From: CAWEFA01 sp963851385
GTDB lineage: Bacteria; Bacteroidota; Bacteroidia; Bacteroidales; DTGW01
DNA: 64,000 nt
Direction of reading: 5' to 3'
NCBI GenBank assembly: GCA_963851385.1
Contig: CAWKPE010000003.1
Location: 1 to 64,000 of the forward strand
Part shown: positions 1 to 9,263 of the stretch, one piece after another
How positions within the stretch are numbered: the stretch's first letter is position 1
Layout of the letters: each line of letters starts with the position of its first letter
Notes under the pieces: generated by a model
The model's database searches: none
What the model saw: only the letters and a program-made list of their open reading frames with translations
Told to the model about the DNA's origin: nothing
Translations under genes and position numbers: made by a program

Positions 1-957
1 CTGGGTAGTAGAGTCCGATCTCTATTCCAGCTGATCTTCAAGTACTGCACCAGTGCATTTCGATGGTGCAGTACACGAAGATCGTGTACGCGTTCCACGC
101 TGAATTGCAGCCCGAACAGGTCGAAGGAGTCGTAACCCCGGGTAGACCGCTAAGCGTCTTCGTGTAGTGGCGGGCGACATCGGTGCGCGATCCTATCCAA
201 CCATCTACTTTCCCGGTGACGCTCAGGCGCAGCATGCAAAGCATCCATCCGGAAGTTTCCCTAGTTGGAAGAAATGGCGCTGTCGGAGCGACCATGTAAA
301 TCGAAGAGATCGCAAGGAGTTGCCAACGCTTCATCGTCGGTACACAGCAGCCCGGCGTCGCCAAAACCACCGAGCGTCTTGGTCGGAAAGAAACTGAAGC
401 AACCTACGTGACCGAGGTGCCGGCCTTGCGAGAATTCAGTCTGGATCCGAATGCCTGACAGGCGTCTTCGATCGATGCACCCCCCGACGACAGGTGAGTT
501 CTTTCAATTCTTCGATGTGGCCCAAGTCGCCATACAAGTGAATCGGGATCACGGCCTTCGTGTTTGGTCTGGAGCATGTCCATCACGGAAGCTGGATCGA
601 GGCACAAGCAGCGTGGACAGACGTCCGCGAAGACGGGATTGGCTCCCACTCGCAATATGACCTCAGCAGATGAAACGAAAGTGAACGGTGAAGTAATGAC
701 TTCGTCACCGGGGCCGATATCCAACGCCATGAGTGAACTAAGGAGGGCGTCGGTGCCCGAGGATACGGCGACACACTGTTAAACCGACCATTCAGCAGCA
801 GTTTGTTCGAATGCGTAATATCCCAGTAGATCGACCGCTGCGCAGAATGCGGCGGAATGCGGACTCGAGCTCCCTTCAGATCCTTGTAGATCGACTTCGG
901 GTCAACGAGTGGCACACGCCAGTTCACTGCCGCTTCAACGCCAACCATCGAAGTCAT
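1..957 (-). pseudogene. DegT/DnrJ/EryC1-family aminotransferase, frame-broken and cut by window edge
   Basis: Pieces of a PLP-dependent sugar aminotransferase lie in order on the minus strand but in different frames. The N-terminal piece has VPLVDPKSIYKDLKG (from about 957). The next has DIGPGDEVITSPFTFVSSAE, a hallmark of the family, and IEDACQAFGSRL around the PLP-lysine region (730-404). A later piece has KVDGWIGSRTDVARHYTKTL and GLPGVTTP (370-130). At least three frame changes are needed to join them. Family members are about 370-400 residues and normally transaminate nucleotide-linked keto-sugars. Base composition is much richer in G+C than everything after 1830. It follows an ABC ATPase gene in the same direction. 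I cannot tell a decayed gene from a read full of indels, and prefer the latter. Family call fairly secure; function not. Confidence 0.6.
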
Positions 958-969
958 CTTTGAACTTAC

Positions 970-1784
970 CTAACGCATGGGCGAGGGGCGCCGATCGTTT
1001 ACCAATCTCACGGCATCGATGCCGCTGGCTTTGAAGAAGTCTTGAGCAAGCCCGGTCGTGCTGTCCACCAGTTGTTCAGGGGTGCCTGCTACCCGAACAC
1101 GGCCGTTTGCAAGTAGCACGATTGTGTCGGCAATCCTCAACGCGCCGGCCATGTCATGGGAAATGACGACGCTCGTAATGCCGAAGCGGTTGCGGGTGCT
1201 TTCGATGAGTTCGTCTACCAGGCGTGGATGAAAGCGGGTCGAGGCCGCTCGTCGGCTCATCATAGAGAAGTACTTCAGGCTCCAGCATCAGCGCTCGGGC
1301 TAGGCCCACGCGTTTTCTCATGCCGCCAGAGAGTCACTGGCATAAAAAGGTCCACGCCTGAAAGATTCAATATCCCGAGTTTATCGAGCACCCGATCGCG
1401 AATCTCGCGGCTGGAAAGCTTGGTGTGCTCACGCAGCGGAAACGCGACGTTGTCGAAAACAGTCATGAGATCCAGAAGTGCGGAATACTGAAACACCATT
1501 CCGAACTTCTTGCGTTCGCGGTTCAGCGCTACTTCTCCGAGGGTCACGAGATCGACCCCGTTGAACCAGACGTGACCGCTGGTGGGACGGTCAAGACCGA
1601 TGAGTCTGTTCGACAGCGGATCATCTCCGGCACCAGAACCGCCGATGATCACTACAATCTGCCCGCGCTGTATGTTCAAGTTGATGTCGCTCAAGGCCGC
1701 CATTGCGCCGAAGGACCTCGAAACGCGGTCCACGACCAACTGGGCACTCGGGTCTGGACAAGTGGGTGCGCTCGATTTGCTCAC
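970..1784 (-). pseudogene. ABC transporter ATP-binding protein (MlaF/Ttg2A-like), frame-broken
   Basis: The N-terminal half (1784 down to about 1330) reads LVVDRVSRSFGAMAALSDIN, then GGSGAG where Walker A should continue with KTTLL but reads DDPLS, then KKFGMVFQYSALLD with the Q-loop. The C-terminal part (1263-970) carries VDELIESTRNRFGITSVVIS followed by HDMAG (H-loop) and an 'AGTPEQL' tail. The signature motif, Walker B and the link between the halves are lost in a frame change near 1270-1340. Wording is closest to ATPases of the Mla lipid-transport type found in Proteobacteria. The damaged Walker A and G+C-rich composition match the neighbouring broken aminotransferase, suggesting sequencing noise or a foreign fragment. 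Confidence 0.6.
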
Positions 1785-1824
1785 GACCGAACGATACTCG
1801 AACTGACGAGTGCCGCCACGACAG

Positions 1825-1835
1825 CCCTAGTTATT
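1825..1835. other. Abrupt composition junction (putative chimeric join)
   Basis: Up to about 1829 the sequence is G+C-rich (last bases near gccgccacgacagccctag). From 1830 it turns at once into AT-rich DNA (ttattgattcaaatattgcc) like the remaining 62 kb. No integrase, tRNA, transposase or repeat marks the boundary, and reading-frame quality also changes here. Confidence 0.7.
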
Positions 1836-1990
1836 GATTCAAATATTGCCATAGTTTGGTTTGAAATTGCTGATATTTGGTTAGGAATTGTTCAATATAT
1901 CAGTTCGTTCAATTCAACATTTGGTTTGATATGTTCAACATTTTTGTTCCTAAAAGTGTCTTTGGTAGAGAATCCCTGCATTAAATAAAG

Positions 1991-2029
1991 AAAAAAAACA
2001 ACAGGGTCTCTCAAAAGAAGACCCTGCTG
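1991..2029 (-). terminator. Rho-independent terminator after the first susD gene
   Basis: Read on the minus strand, CAGCAGGGTCT (2029-2019) pairs with AGACCCTGTTG (2009-1999), an 11-bp stem with one G-T pair, followed by a run of eight T. It lies about 30 bp beyond the susD stop and marks the end of that operon, so no enzyme gene follows in the same transcript. Confidence 0.8.
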
Positions 2030-2059
2030 GTAAATAGAATAACTTCAGATATACAATTT

Positions 2060-3712
2060 TTAATAACCCGGGTTCTGCACCAAATTCGGGTTAGCGTTCA
2101 ATTGAGGTTGAGGAATAGGAAAAACATTATGATTATCATCCGTGGCTAAGGTTTTGAATCCCCTTGTATTTTTAAATACACCAAATCTTATCATATCGTT
2201 TCTGCGCCATCCTTCGCTGCAAAGTTCCCACCCTCGTTCAGCAAGCAAAGCATCTAGCGTAAGTGTTGTAGTTGTATACATTTTATTAGGATTTTTATTA
2301 AAAGCACGAGAACGCAACTGATTTACAAGATCCACTGCATCCTGAGTAGCTACGCCACCATTTTTTCGCATTAATGCCTCAGCTTTCATTAAAAGCACAT
2401 CAGCTAACCGAAAAACTACAAAATCGTTTGCCATTTGTGTATTCATTTCTCCTCTATAATCATATTTTGCTATACGGGCGCCTTCGTTTTCAGCAGCCCC
2501 ATCCAACGACGTTACATCAACAGTATAAATCAACGGTTGGCCGGCTTTTTCGCGAATACAACGGGCTGTATCGCCAGTTGCAAGAAACTGAAGGCCCACA
2601 AGCCAGGCTGTTCTTCTAATATCTGTAGAATCATAGGAACGATAGAAAGAAGGTACCCCACAAATTCCATTCCAACAACCCGCTTGTATATTAAACTTCC
2701 ATCCGCCATTAAAATGAAGTGTCCAATAACAAAGCTGAAACATACTCATAACAAGGGTATTATAATTAGGAGCCTGGGAATCATCAAATGGAATAACAAA
2801 TATATTTTCAGTAGACGACACATTATTCCTGGCAAAATTTGAAAAATTATCCGGTGTTAAAGTGAACTTGCCAGAATTAATTATTGAATCGCAAGCTGCA
2901 ATACATTCGTCCCACATAGGTGTACCGGTATAAGTAACCGCATTAAGGTACAATTTTGCTTGTAAAGCAAATGCTGCCCATTTGTGAAACCTCCCATAAG
3001 TAGTCATGTCATGGGCAGGATTTAAAAGAGGTATTGCAGTAATAAGCTCCTGACTGACAAAATTAAATAGTTCCTGGCGGGTATTCATTTTTGGCTCATA
3101 ATTCTTGGGTGTATTAAAACTATCAACAAGAGGCGCATTGCCAAAAAGGTCTAAAATATTGAAATAATAGAAAGCACGTAATCCCTTCAGCTCGTTTGAA
3201 ACCGAAACCAGCGCACTTGTCTGTTCCTTGATAGCCTTGTACTGATAAATAGTGTTATTACAATATGTTATTCCCAAATAATTAGCATACCAAGCATTAT
3301 TAACAATAAAATCTGACGAAAGCCACGTATTGGTATGGAACCTTTCATAAATTCCACCATTAAACCAATCCACGCCCCGATGAGGAAGCAACATTTCATC
3401 TGTAGAAAGTTCATTTGCTCCCCAGGTATAATTAGGATCAACATAAGCTTTTAAAGTCGAATAAGCAGGTCCTGCTGCAGACAATACCTGAGCTTCTGTT
3501 TTGAAAAAATTATCATAAGTCATCGTTGAATATACCTGTTCATCAAGTTTTGTACATGAAACAATACTAAACATGAGTATAGGTACAATTATTAACATCC
3601 ACATTATCATTAAGTTGCATTTTTTTAATGATAAGGACAAGAAATTATATTCAAGAATGTTATCACAACTCTCTTTATTCTTGTTTTTATTATTTAAATA
3701 TATTGGTTTCAT
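2060..3712 (-). CDS. SusD/RagB-family glycan-binding outer-membrane lipoprotein
   Basis: SusD proteins are surface lipoproteins that cap a SusC channel and hold the glycan or peptide ligand. Here a hydrophobic segment ends in a lipobox-like FSIVSC followed by TKLDEQVYSTMTYDNFF, the usual SusD opening. The C-terminus carries the RagB/SusD signature FRLADVLLMKAEALMRK and the end motif FPIPQPQLNANPNLVQNPGY. The reading frame is 550 codons. The true start is probably the internal Met about 34 codons in (MIMWMLIIV...), because that gives a normal lipoprotein signal; the upstream Lys/Asn-rich stretch is unusual. It lies 11 bp after susC and is followed by a terminator. Ligand unknown: no degradative enzyme adjoins it on the visible side. 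Confidence 0.93.
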   Translation of the reverse strand: MKPIYLNNKNKNKESCDNILEYNFLSLSLKKCNLMIMWMLIIVPILMFSIVSCTKLDEQVYSTMTYDNFFKTEAQVLSAAGPAYSTLKAYVDPNYTWGANELSTDEMLLPHRGVDWFNGGIYERFHTNTWLSSDFIVNNAWYANYLGITYCNNTIYQYKAIKEQTSALVSVSNELKGLRAFYYFNILDLFGNAPLVDSFNTPKNYEPKMNTRQELFNFVSQELITAIPLLNPAHDMTTYGRFHKWAAFALQAKLYLNAVTYTGTPMWDECIAACDSIINSGKFTLTPDNFSNFARNNVSSTENIFVIPFDDSQAPNYNTLVMSMFQLCYWTLHFNGGWKFNIQAGCWNGICGVPSFYRSYDSTDIRRTAWLVGLQFLATGDTARCIREKAGQPLIYTVDVTSLDGAAENEGARIAKYDYRGEMNTQMANDFVVFRLADVLLMKAEALMRKNGGVATQDAVDLVNQLRSRAFNKNPNKMYTTTTLTLDALLAERGWELCSEGWRRNDMIRFGVFKNTRGFKTLATDDNHNVFPIPQPQLNANPNLVQNPGY

Positions 3713-3723
3713 ATTTCTTAATT

Positions 3724-6700
3724 TTAAAATATTAAATTAATGCCAAATGTATACGTACGTGTACTGGGATAACCATACATGTTATCAATACCCGGTGTTA
3801 ACCCGGCAAATGATACTTCCGGATCGTTCCCTTTATAGCCAGTAATCACCAATAGGTTTGTGCCTGTAATAAAAACTTTTCCGTTCTTTATCCATTTTGA
3901 ATTTTTGAAAGGCATAGTATAACTGAGAGTTACGTTATCTATTTTCAAAAAATCGCCATTTTCAACGTATAAACTTGAAAAATCTGGTTCAGCAGAAAAA
4001 TTAGGATCATTAATAAACTGAGAATTCAGAGTTGATTTTAGTAAGTTATTTGGCAAATAAAGTGGGTTTTCACTCCATATCCGTTTTTCATTAATAATTT
4101 GAAAATTAAACATCCCTCTACACATTATAGATAATCCCCAATTACCATATTGGAAATTATTGGTAAACCCAAGGTAATATTTGGGAATACTATTACCAAT
4201 AACAACCCTGTCATTAATATTAATTTTACCATCGTGGTTAGCATCGAGGTATTTAAAACCGCCGACAGAATCAAGGCCCAGGTATTTATAACCACTAATA
4301 TTTCCTAAAGGCAGGCCTTCTTGAAGAACGTGAGTCCAGGCGGAAATTCCAGGCGCAGGTATTGCTCCTATATATTCATAGGTTAATGAATAATACTGGT
4401 TTTTTAACGATAATATTTTACTGGTACGATATTCGAAACTTAAATTAGATTCCCATTCGAATTTTTGTTTTTTCACCGGAATAGTTTTAACTAAAATTTC
4501 AATACCTGAATTTTGCATAGACATGGCATTGGCCCACATTGTCGGAGCAACATTAGGTGGAACTGGCACTTGATATTTCCCTAACAAACCATTCGTTGTT
4601 CTGGTATACAAGTCCAATGTGCCTCCTAACCTGTTACCCAAAATAGCCCAATCTATACCAATATTCTCTTCTGTTTTGGTTTCCCATTTCAAATCAGGAT
4701 TTGCATCTTGTGTAGGTCCATATCCTGTAATATTCTCGCCATTATAATAGAAAGTTCCAGAAGGATTATACTGTACCAATGAAAGATACGATGGAATGTT
4801 CTGATTTCCTGTTACCCCATAACCGATACGAAATTTTAACTGGTCAAATTTTAACCCGTTCATAAAATCTTCCCTGGCAATATCCCATCCTGCAGAAACG
4901 GCAGGAAAAGTCCCCCACTTATTATTGATCCCAAATTTTGAAGACCCTTCACGGCGCACACTTGCCGTCAAAAAGTATTTGGACTTGAAATTATAAATGG
5001 TACGGGCAAAAAATGCCACTAAATTGCTTTTCTCTTTATAAGAATATTCGGCCATATTTCCGTCGGCAGGAATATCCCCTGTTTGAAGGGCATTGTAAAG
5101 CACATCATCGCTAATAAAATTCTTATTGCTAGCACTTGATGTATCAGTAACATATTGCTGGAAAGAATAACCTCCCACAAGGTCAATATTATGGATATTA
5201 GTATGTTTTGTCCATGCAATAGTTGATTCAAAAGTTTCGGTAGTAGAGTTTCTTGTGCTAAGTTGGGCAAAACCATTTGTACCAGCCGATACTTGCGGAT
5301 ATGAATAACTAGGTTCGTAGTAACCAAAGGAAAATTTATTGGCTTGTATTCCACCAATTGCATTAATTTTAAGAGAATTTGTCAGATTAAGCGTTACACC
5401 GAAATTCCCGAAATTTCGTAAACCCGAATTATCCCTTGTCCTTTGTATTAACTCCCCAACAGGATTCATATATTGCCATGCATTATAATTTTCATATAAA
5501 GTTCCATCTGGATTATGCACAGGTGCAGTTGGGTTAAACTGTTCGGACTGGCGAATAGCATCATAATCCACTGGGTGCTGTAAAAAATTATCGAGTCCCA
5601 TTTGAAAGTCGAATTTCAATATGTCGTTCAGCGCCAACTGGCTGGCATTCATGTTCATCTTGTACTCTTCATTGCCAGAAGTTAGCATTATCCCTTGCTG
5701 GTTGAGATAATTGAATGAGGCACGGTATGATGATTTATCGTTTCCACCGCTTACAGCAAGGTAATAATTTTGGCTAAGCGGCTTTCTAATGATTTGATCG
5801 AACCAATCTGTGGACGACCCTAAGTCTTGCATAGACTTACCGGCAATACGTAGATCACTTCCAGGAGGATCTGCAAGCAATTTATTTTTCAATTCCCTGT
5901 ATTCATCTCCAGTAAGAACCTCTGTTTCTTTTAAAACACTTTCTGTTGTCAATTTTGATGAAAATTCAACTTGTGTTTGGCCTCTGTTGCCATGTTTTGT
6001 TGTAATTAAGATTACGCCACTATTTCCACGTGTACCATAAATAGCGGCCGCAGAACCGTCTTTTAAAACATCCATTGATTCAATATCTTCAGGTGAGATA
6101 GAAATAGATTTTAAATCGCCAACGGCAACTCCATCAAGAACTACAAGAGGATCCTGATTTGCATAAAAACTTGAAGCGCCACGGATACGTATTTCCAATC
6201 CGGAGGTAGGATCACCACCATTTGGCCTGACAACCGATAGTCCGGCTACCTGGCCTTGTATCAATTGAAATGGATTAGTTATAGCACCCTGATTAAAGTC
6301 CTTTTCTTTAACAGAAGCAATTGCTCCTGTAATTTCTTTTTTCTTTACGGAACCATAACCAATTACCACAACTTCATCTAAAGATTTTACACTTTCAGTT
6401 AATGCAATATCTATAGCTGTCTGGTTCCCTACTTTTACTTCCTGAGTTGCATAACTGACAAATGAAAAAACAAGTACTGAATTTTCAGACGGTACTACCA
6501 GTTCATACTTACCATCAATATCTGTCACTGTTCCGGTTGTAGTTCCTTTAATAACAACATTCACTCCTGGTAGTGGTTCACCAGTTTCTGAAGTTGTAAC
6601 TTTACCTTTAATTTTCACTTCCTGTAGTGCTTCATTAGACTTAGGTGTAATTACTATAAGATTATTTTCTAACACTTTGTACGTTTCGTTAGTTTCTGCC

Positions 6701-7005
6701 AAAAGTCCGTTAAGCACTTCTTCAACTGTTTCATCTTTGACATCAATATTAATGTCTTTCTTATCACTTACTAAGGCATCGTGATAAAGAAATTTAAAAT
6801 CACTTTGCATTTCAATTACTTTAAAAACATCTGTAATTGAAGCATTGTCCAGTTTAATAGTTAACTTTCGACTTTGTGAGTAACCAGTTGCATAAATTTG
6901 TAAAGTCGAGCATAAAATAAGTAGTGAAGTTAATTTCATAATTTTAAGAATCTTTATTTCACATTTTTTAGCAAAAATGACCTTATTCTCATCATGTATT
7001 TTCAT
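3724..7005 (-). CDS. SusC/RagA-family TonB-dependent receptor with N-terminal STN domain
   Basis: This 1093-residue outer-membrane transporter imports a ligand captured by the neighbouring SusD. Order of parts: signal segment (about residues 23-43, KLTSLLILCSTLQIYATGYS); STN domain (about 46-120), the periplasmic module that talks to FecR anti-sigma factors; carboxypeptidase-D-like repeat (about 130-210); TonB plug opening with EVVVIGYGSVKKKEITGAI and containing DGSAAAIYGTRGNSGVILIT; then the beta-barrel ending in ...YTFGINLIF. The second Met at residue 23 could also be the start. The STN domain together with fecR and the ECF sigma gene immediately upstream indicates ligand-responsive cell-surface signalling that switches on this operon. 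Confidence 0.95.
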   Translation of the reverse strand: MKIHDENKVIFAKKCEIKILKIMKLTSLLILCSTLQIYATGYSQSRKLTIKLDNASITDVFKVIEMQSDFKFLYHDALVSDKKDINIDVKDETVEEVLNGLLAETNETYKVLENNLIVITPKSNEALQEVKIKGKVTTSETGEPLPGVNVVIKGTTTGTVTDIDGKYELVVPSENSVLVFSFVSYATQEVKVGNQTAIDIALTESVKSLDEVVVIGYGSVKKKEITGAIASVKEKDFNQGAITNPFQLIQGQVAGLSVVRPNGGDPTSGLEIRIRGASSFYANQDPLVVLDGVAVGDLKSISISPEDIESMDVLKDGSAAAIYGTRGNSGVILITTKHGNRGQTQVEFSSKLTTESVLKETEVLTGDEYRELKNKLLADPPGSDLRIAGKSMQDLGSSTDWFDQIIRKPLSQNYYLAVSGGNDKSSYRASFNYLNQQGIMLTSGNEEYKMNMNASQLALNDILKFDFQMGLDNFLQHPVDYDAIRQSEQFNPTAPVHNPDGTLYENYNAWQYMNPVGELIQRTRDNSGLRNFGNFGVTLNLTNSLKINAIGGIQANKFSFGYYEPSYSYPQVSAGTNGFAQLSTRNSTTETFESTIAWTKHTNIHNIDLVGGYSFQQYVTDTSSASNKNFISDDVLYNALQTGDIPADGNMAEYSYKEKSNLVAFFARTIYNFKSKYFLTASVRREGSSKFGINNKWGTFPAVSAGWDIAREDFMNGLKFDQLKFRIGYGVTGNQNIPSYLSLVQYNPSGTFYYNGENITGYGPTQDANPDLKWETKTEENIGIDWAILGNRLGGTLDLYTRTTNGLLGKYQVPVPPNVAPTMWANAMSMQNSGIEILVKTIPVKKQKFEWESNLSFEYRTSKILSLKNQYYSLTYEYIGAIPAPGISAWTHVLQEGLPLGNISGYKYLGLDSVGGFKYLDANHDGKININDRVVIGNSIPKYYLGFTNNFQYGNWGLSIMCRGMFNFQIINEKRIWSENPLYLPNNLLKSTLNSQFINDPNFSAEPDFSSLYVENGDFLKIDNVTLSYTMPFKNSKWIKNGKVFITGTNLLVITGYKGNDPEVSFAGLTPGIDNMYGYPSTRTYTFGINLIF

Positions 7006-7193
7006 AATTTTGTTTGGGTTTAGTTATTTAAAATAAACTTTCTCTTGCCATTTTTAAATAGCAAACAAACTCGGGAACCGGGAAATGTGACCGCATTTTC
7101 TGGTTCTTTTTTTAATGTGTTATAATTACGTCATAGGTATAGTTTTTAAATTAGTTAATTAATTAAGTTAGTTATTTAGTTTTTACATCACGA

Positions 7194-8327
7194 TTATAAT
7201 AAACTTGATTTATTTTTTTCGATTGTAATTATATTCTGGTCAATTTTATAGTAAAATGGTAGTGTAAGACTTAGCGCTTTAATAGCCTGCTCAATCGTCT
7301 CTTTTTCAAAAATACCGGTATACCTGCAATTTTTTAATTCTTCATCATTGATTTTTATTTGCACATTATACCATCGCTCCATTTTAATAGCCAGGTCTTC
7401 AAAGCGTTCACTTTTAAAAACCAATTTACCCTCTTTCCATGAAGTATAAAGTTTTATGTCAGCCTGATTGCTGATAAGAGCATTTAGTTTAGATTTAGAA
7501 GTAATAGGTAAATTTTCTGACTTTAACTGTTTACGATTATCATTATCAGATTTCTCTGCTAAATCAGTAATTAAAATTTTTGAAGTACTCTTATTAAATA
7601 CCATTCGCTGATTTTGACGTAAAACTACTTCTCCATTATTATCAGCATCGGCATTTTCAGTAATAGATATTTTTCCTTTTTCAAGTGTAGTTTCAATAAT
7701 TCCTTCATTAGAATATGATTTGACATTAAAAGAGGTTCCTAAAACAGAAATTCCAAGTGAAGAAGTATTAACCACAAATTTTCTACCATGATTTTTAGTT
7801 ACGCTAAAATAGGCTTCTCCATCGAGATAAACTTGAACATCACCTCTTTTTATATTAGCAGGATATTTAATTTTTGTCTCAGAATTCAGCCATATTTTCG
7901 TTCCGTCTGATAAGACTAATTGAGATTTTTCTCCTCTTTTAGTTATTAATTCATTATATTCTACTTTCTGATTATCCACAAGATATTTAATTGTTATTCC
8001 GATACTATAAAATAATAGTATTATGGCTGCAACCCTTAAAAATACTTTATTAATTGAAAATTTTGATCTGGATATATTGTCAGATTTAATGGAAAAGTCT
8101 TCTTTTTTAGCAATATTCTGTCTTAATTTAAATGAAAAAATCTCATATTCATTATTTGTATCCAATTCGGTTTGACTTGAATTTATTTGCTTTAAAGTCC
8201 AGATGTTTTTAATTTGTGAAAAATTCTTTTTATTGTCTTCATTTTCATTAACCCAATCAAATAGAATTTTTAATTGTTCTTCATCTATATCTCCCGATAA
8301 GTACTTACTTATTAAATTATAATCCAT
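7194..8327 (-). CDS. FecR-type anti-sigma factor
   Basis: This 377-residue inner-membrane protein should hold the upstream ECF sigma factor inactive until the STN-bearing SusC signals. The N-terminus (MDYNLISKYLSGDIDEEQL) is the cytoplasmic sigma-binding helix bundle, one membrane segment lies at about 94-116 (VFLRVAAIILLFYSIGITIK), a FecR domain follows (about 125-225, with SDGTKIWLNSETKIKYP), and the C-terminal DUF4974-like domain (about 300-372) contains FEDLAIKMERWYNVQIKIND. It lies 84 bp after the sigma gene and 188 bp before susC. The sigma, anti-sigma, susC, susD order is the standard Bacteroidota arrangement. Confidence 0.93.
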   Translation of the reverse strand: MDYNLISKYLSGDIDEEQLKILFDWVNENEDNKKNFSQIKNIWTLKQINSSQTELDTNNEYEIFSFKLRQNIAKKEDFSIKSDNISRSKFSINKVFLRVAAIILLFYSIGITIKYLVDNQKVEYNELITKRGEKSQLVLSDGTKIWLNSETKIKYPANIKRGDVQVYLDGEAYFSVTKNHGRKFVVNTSSLGISVLGTSFNVKSYSNEGIIETTLEKGKISITENADADNNGEVVLRQNQRMVFNKSTSKILITDLAEKSDNDNRKQLKSENLPITSKSKLNALISNQADIKLYTSWKEGKLVFKSERFEDLAIKMERWYNVQIKINDEELKNCRYTGIFEKETIEQAIKALSLTLPFYYKIDQNIITIEKNKSSLL

Positions 8328-8411
8328 AAAATATTAAAAAAATGATTTGTTAGATTAACTATATAACAATATTATCCTTCTTTACCCCCAAAAAAAATGA
8401 AATAATATATG

Positions 8412-8972
8412 CTATAGATATTCCTTTATTTGCTCATGTATTCTTTTCAGAGCTATAACAATTTGATTTTCGACTGTCTTAACAGAGATATTCAAACTTT
8501 CTGCAATTTCTTTATATTTTAAATCGTTAAACCGGCTAAGTTCAAATACTTTTTTGCATTTTGGCGGGAGATTATTAATAGCAGACTCAATTTTTTCATT
8601 TAACTCATCAAAAAATATTATATCAGATGTACTGTCGTTCAAAGCATAATAATTAAGTTGATATTCATAATGCTTCTGTTTACTGTACTCAATATACTTT
8701 TTGTTAGCTGTAGCCTGTCGTAAATAATTTATTGAATTGTTGCGTGTAATAGTATACAAAAGCGCAGAAACATTTGTATCAGTCCTGATCTGAAATTTTA
8801 TTTCCCATAATTTTAAAAAAGATTCCTGTGCTAATTCTCTTGCGACTTCTTTGTCTAAAACATAAGATTTTGCATAAATAAAAATCATTTTAAAATACTT
8901 ATGGAAAACCTGTTCAAAAGATTTTTCGTCTCCCTGCAGCAGTCCTCTGACAATATCAAGGTTGTTTTCCAT
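8412..8972 (-). CDS. ECF RNA polymerase sigma factor (Bacteroidetes RpoE-like)
   Basis: A 186-residue sigma-70 family protein. Region 2 is visible in FKMIFIYAKSYVLDKEVARE and ARELAQESFLKLWE, and region 4 in LPPKCKKVFELSRFNDLKYK followed by EIAESLNISVKTVENQI, the helix-turn-helix that reads the -35 element. It should direct transcription of the following susC/susD genes once released by the FecR protein. It is the first gene of the minus-strand cluster; the 290 bp between it and purL hold only very AT-rich sequence with no gene I can support. Confidence 0.94.
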   Translation of the reverse strand: MENNLDIVRGLLQGDEKSFEQVFHKYFKMIFIYAKSYVLDKEVARELAQESFLKLWEIKFQIRTDTNVSALLYTITRNNSINYLRQATANKKYIEYSKQKHYEYQLNYYALNDSTSDIIFFDELNEKIESAINNLPPKCKKVFELSRFNDLKYKEIAESLNISVKTVENQIVIALKRIHEQIKEYL

Positions 8973-9227
8973 ATGTATAAATGGTAATATAAAGTATACG
9001 GTTCAAAATATTTTTTTTTGACTTTATTATTTTCAAATATGATTTATCTTATGTATATAATATTATGGTACTTTATAATTCGTCTGTATTTAAAAATATC
9101 GTATTTAAATTTAAAAATGAAAATCATAATTACAGTATTAAAAATAAAAAGATTTGAAAAAATAGTTAAACATTTTTATAATATCATTGGAAAGATAACA
9201 GTTAATTTTAACTCATAAATATTTTAG

Positions 9228-9235
9228 TAACTTTG
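9228..9235 (+). promoter_or_regulatory. Candidate -7 box for purL
   Basis: TAACTTTG fits the Bacteroidota -7 consensus TAnnTTTG and ends 28 bp before the purL ATG. No clear -33 TTTG was found at the usual distance. Confidence 0.45.
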
Positions 9236-9263
9236 CTAAATAATAAAACCCCAAAGAATACTG

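Noticed and set aside
1..1829. A horizontally acquired island from a G+C-rich donor
   Set aside because: No integrase, transposase, tRNA or repeat at the boundary, and both genes are riddled with frame changes, which fits an artefact better.
1991..2029. IS terminus next to the first susD (GGGTCTCTCAAAAG)
   Set aside because: The sequence is a compact perfect hairpin with a T-run on the gene's strand, which a terminator explains fully.
9018..9218. 66-codon plus-strand frame before purL
   Set aside because: Composition is simply AT-rich (Ile/Lys/Leu/Tyr/Phe), with no ribosome site or recognisable pattern; it looks like chance in a promoter region.
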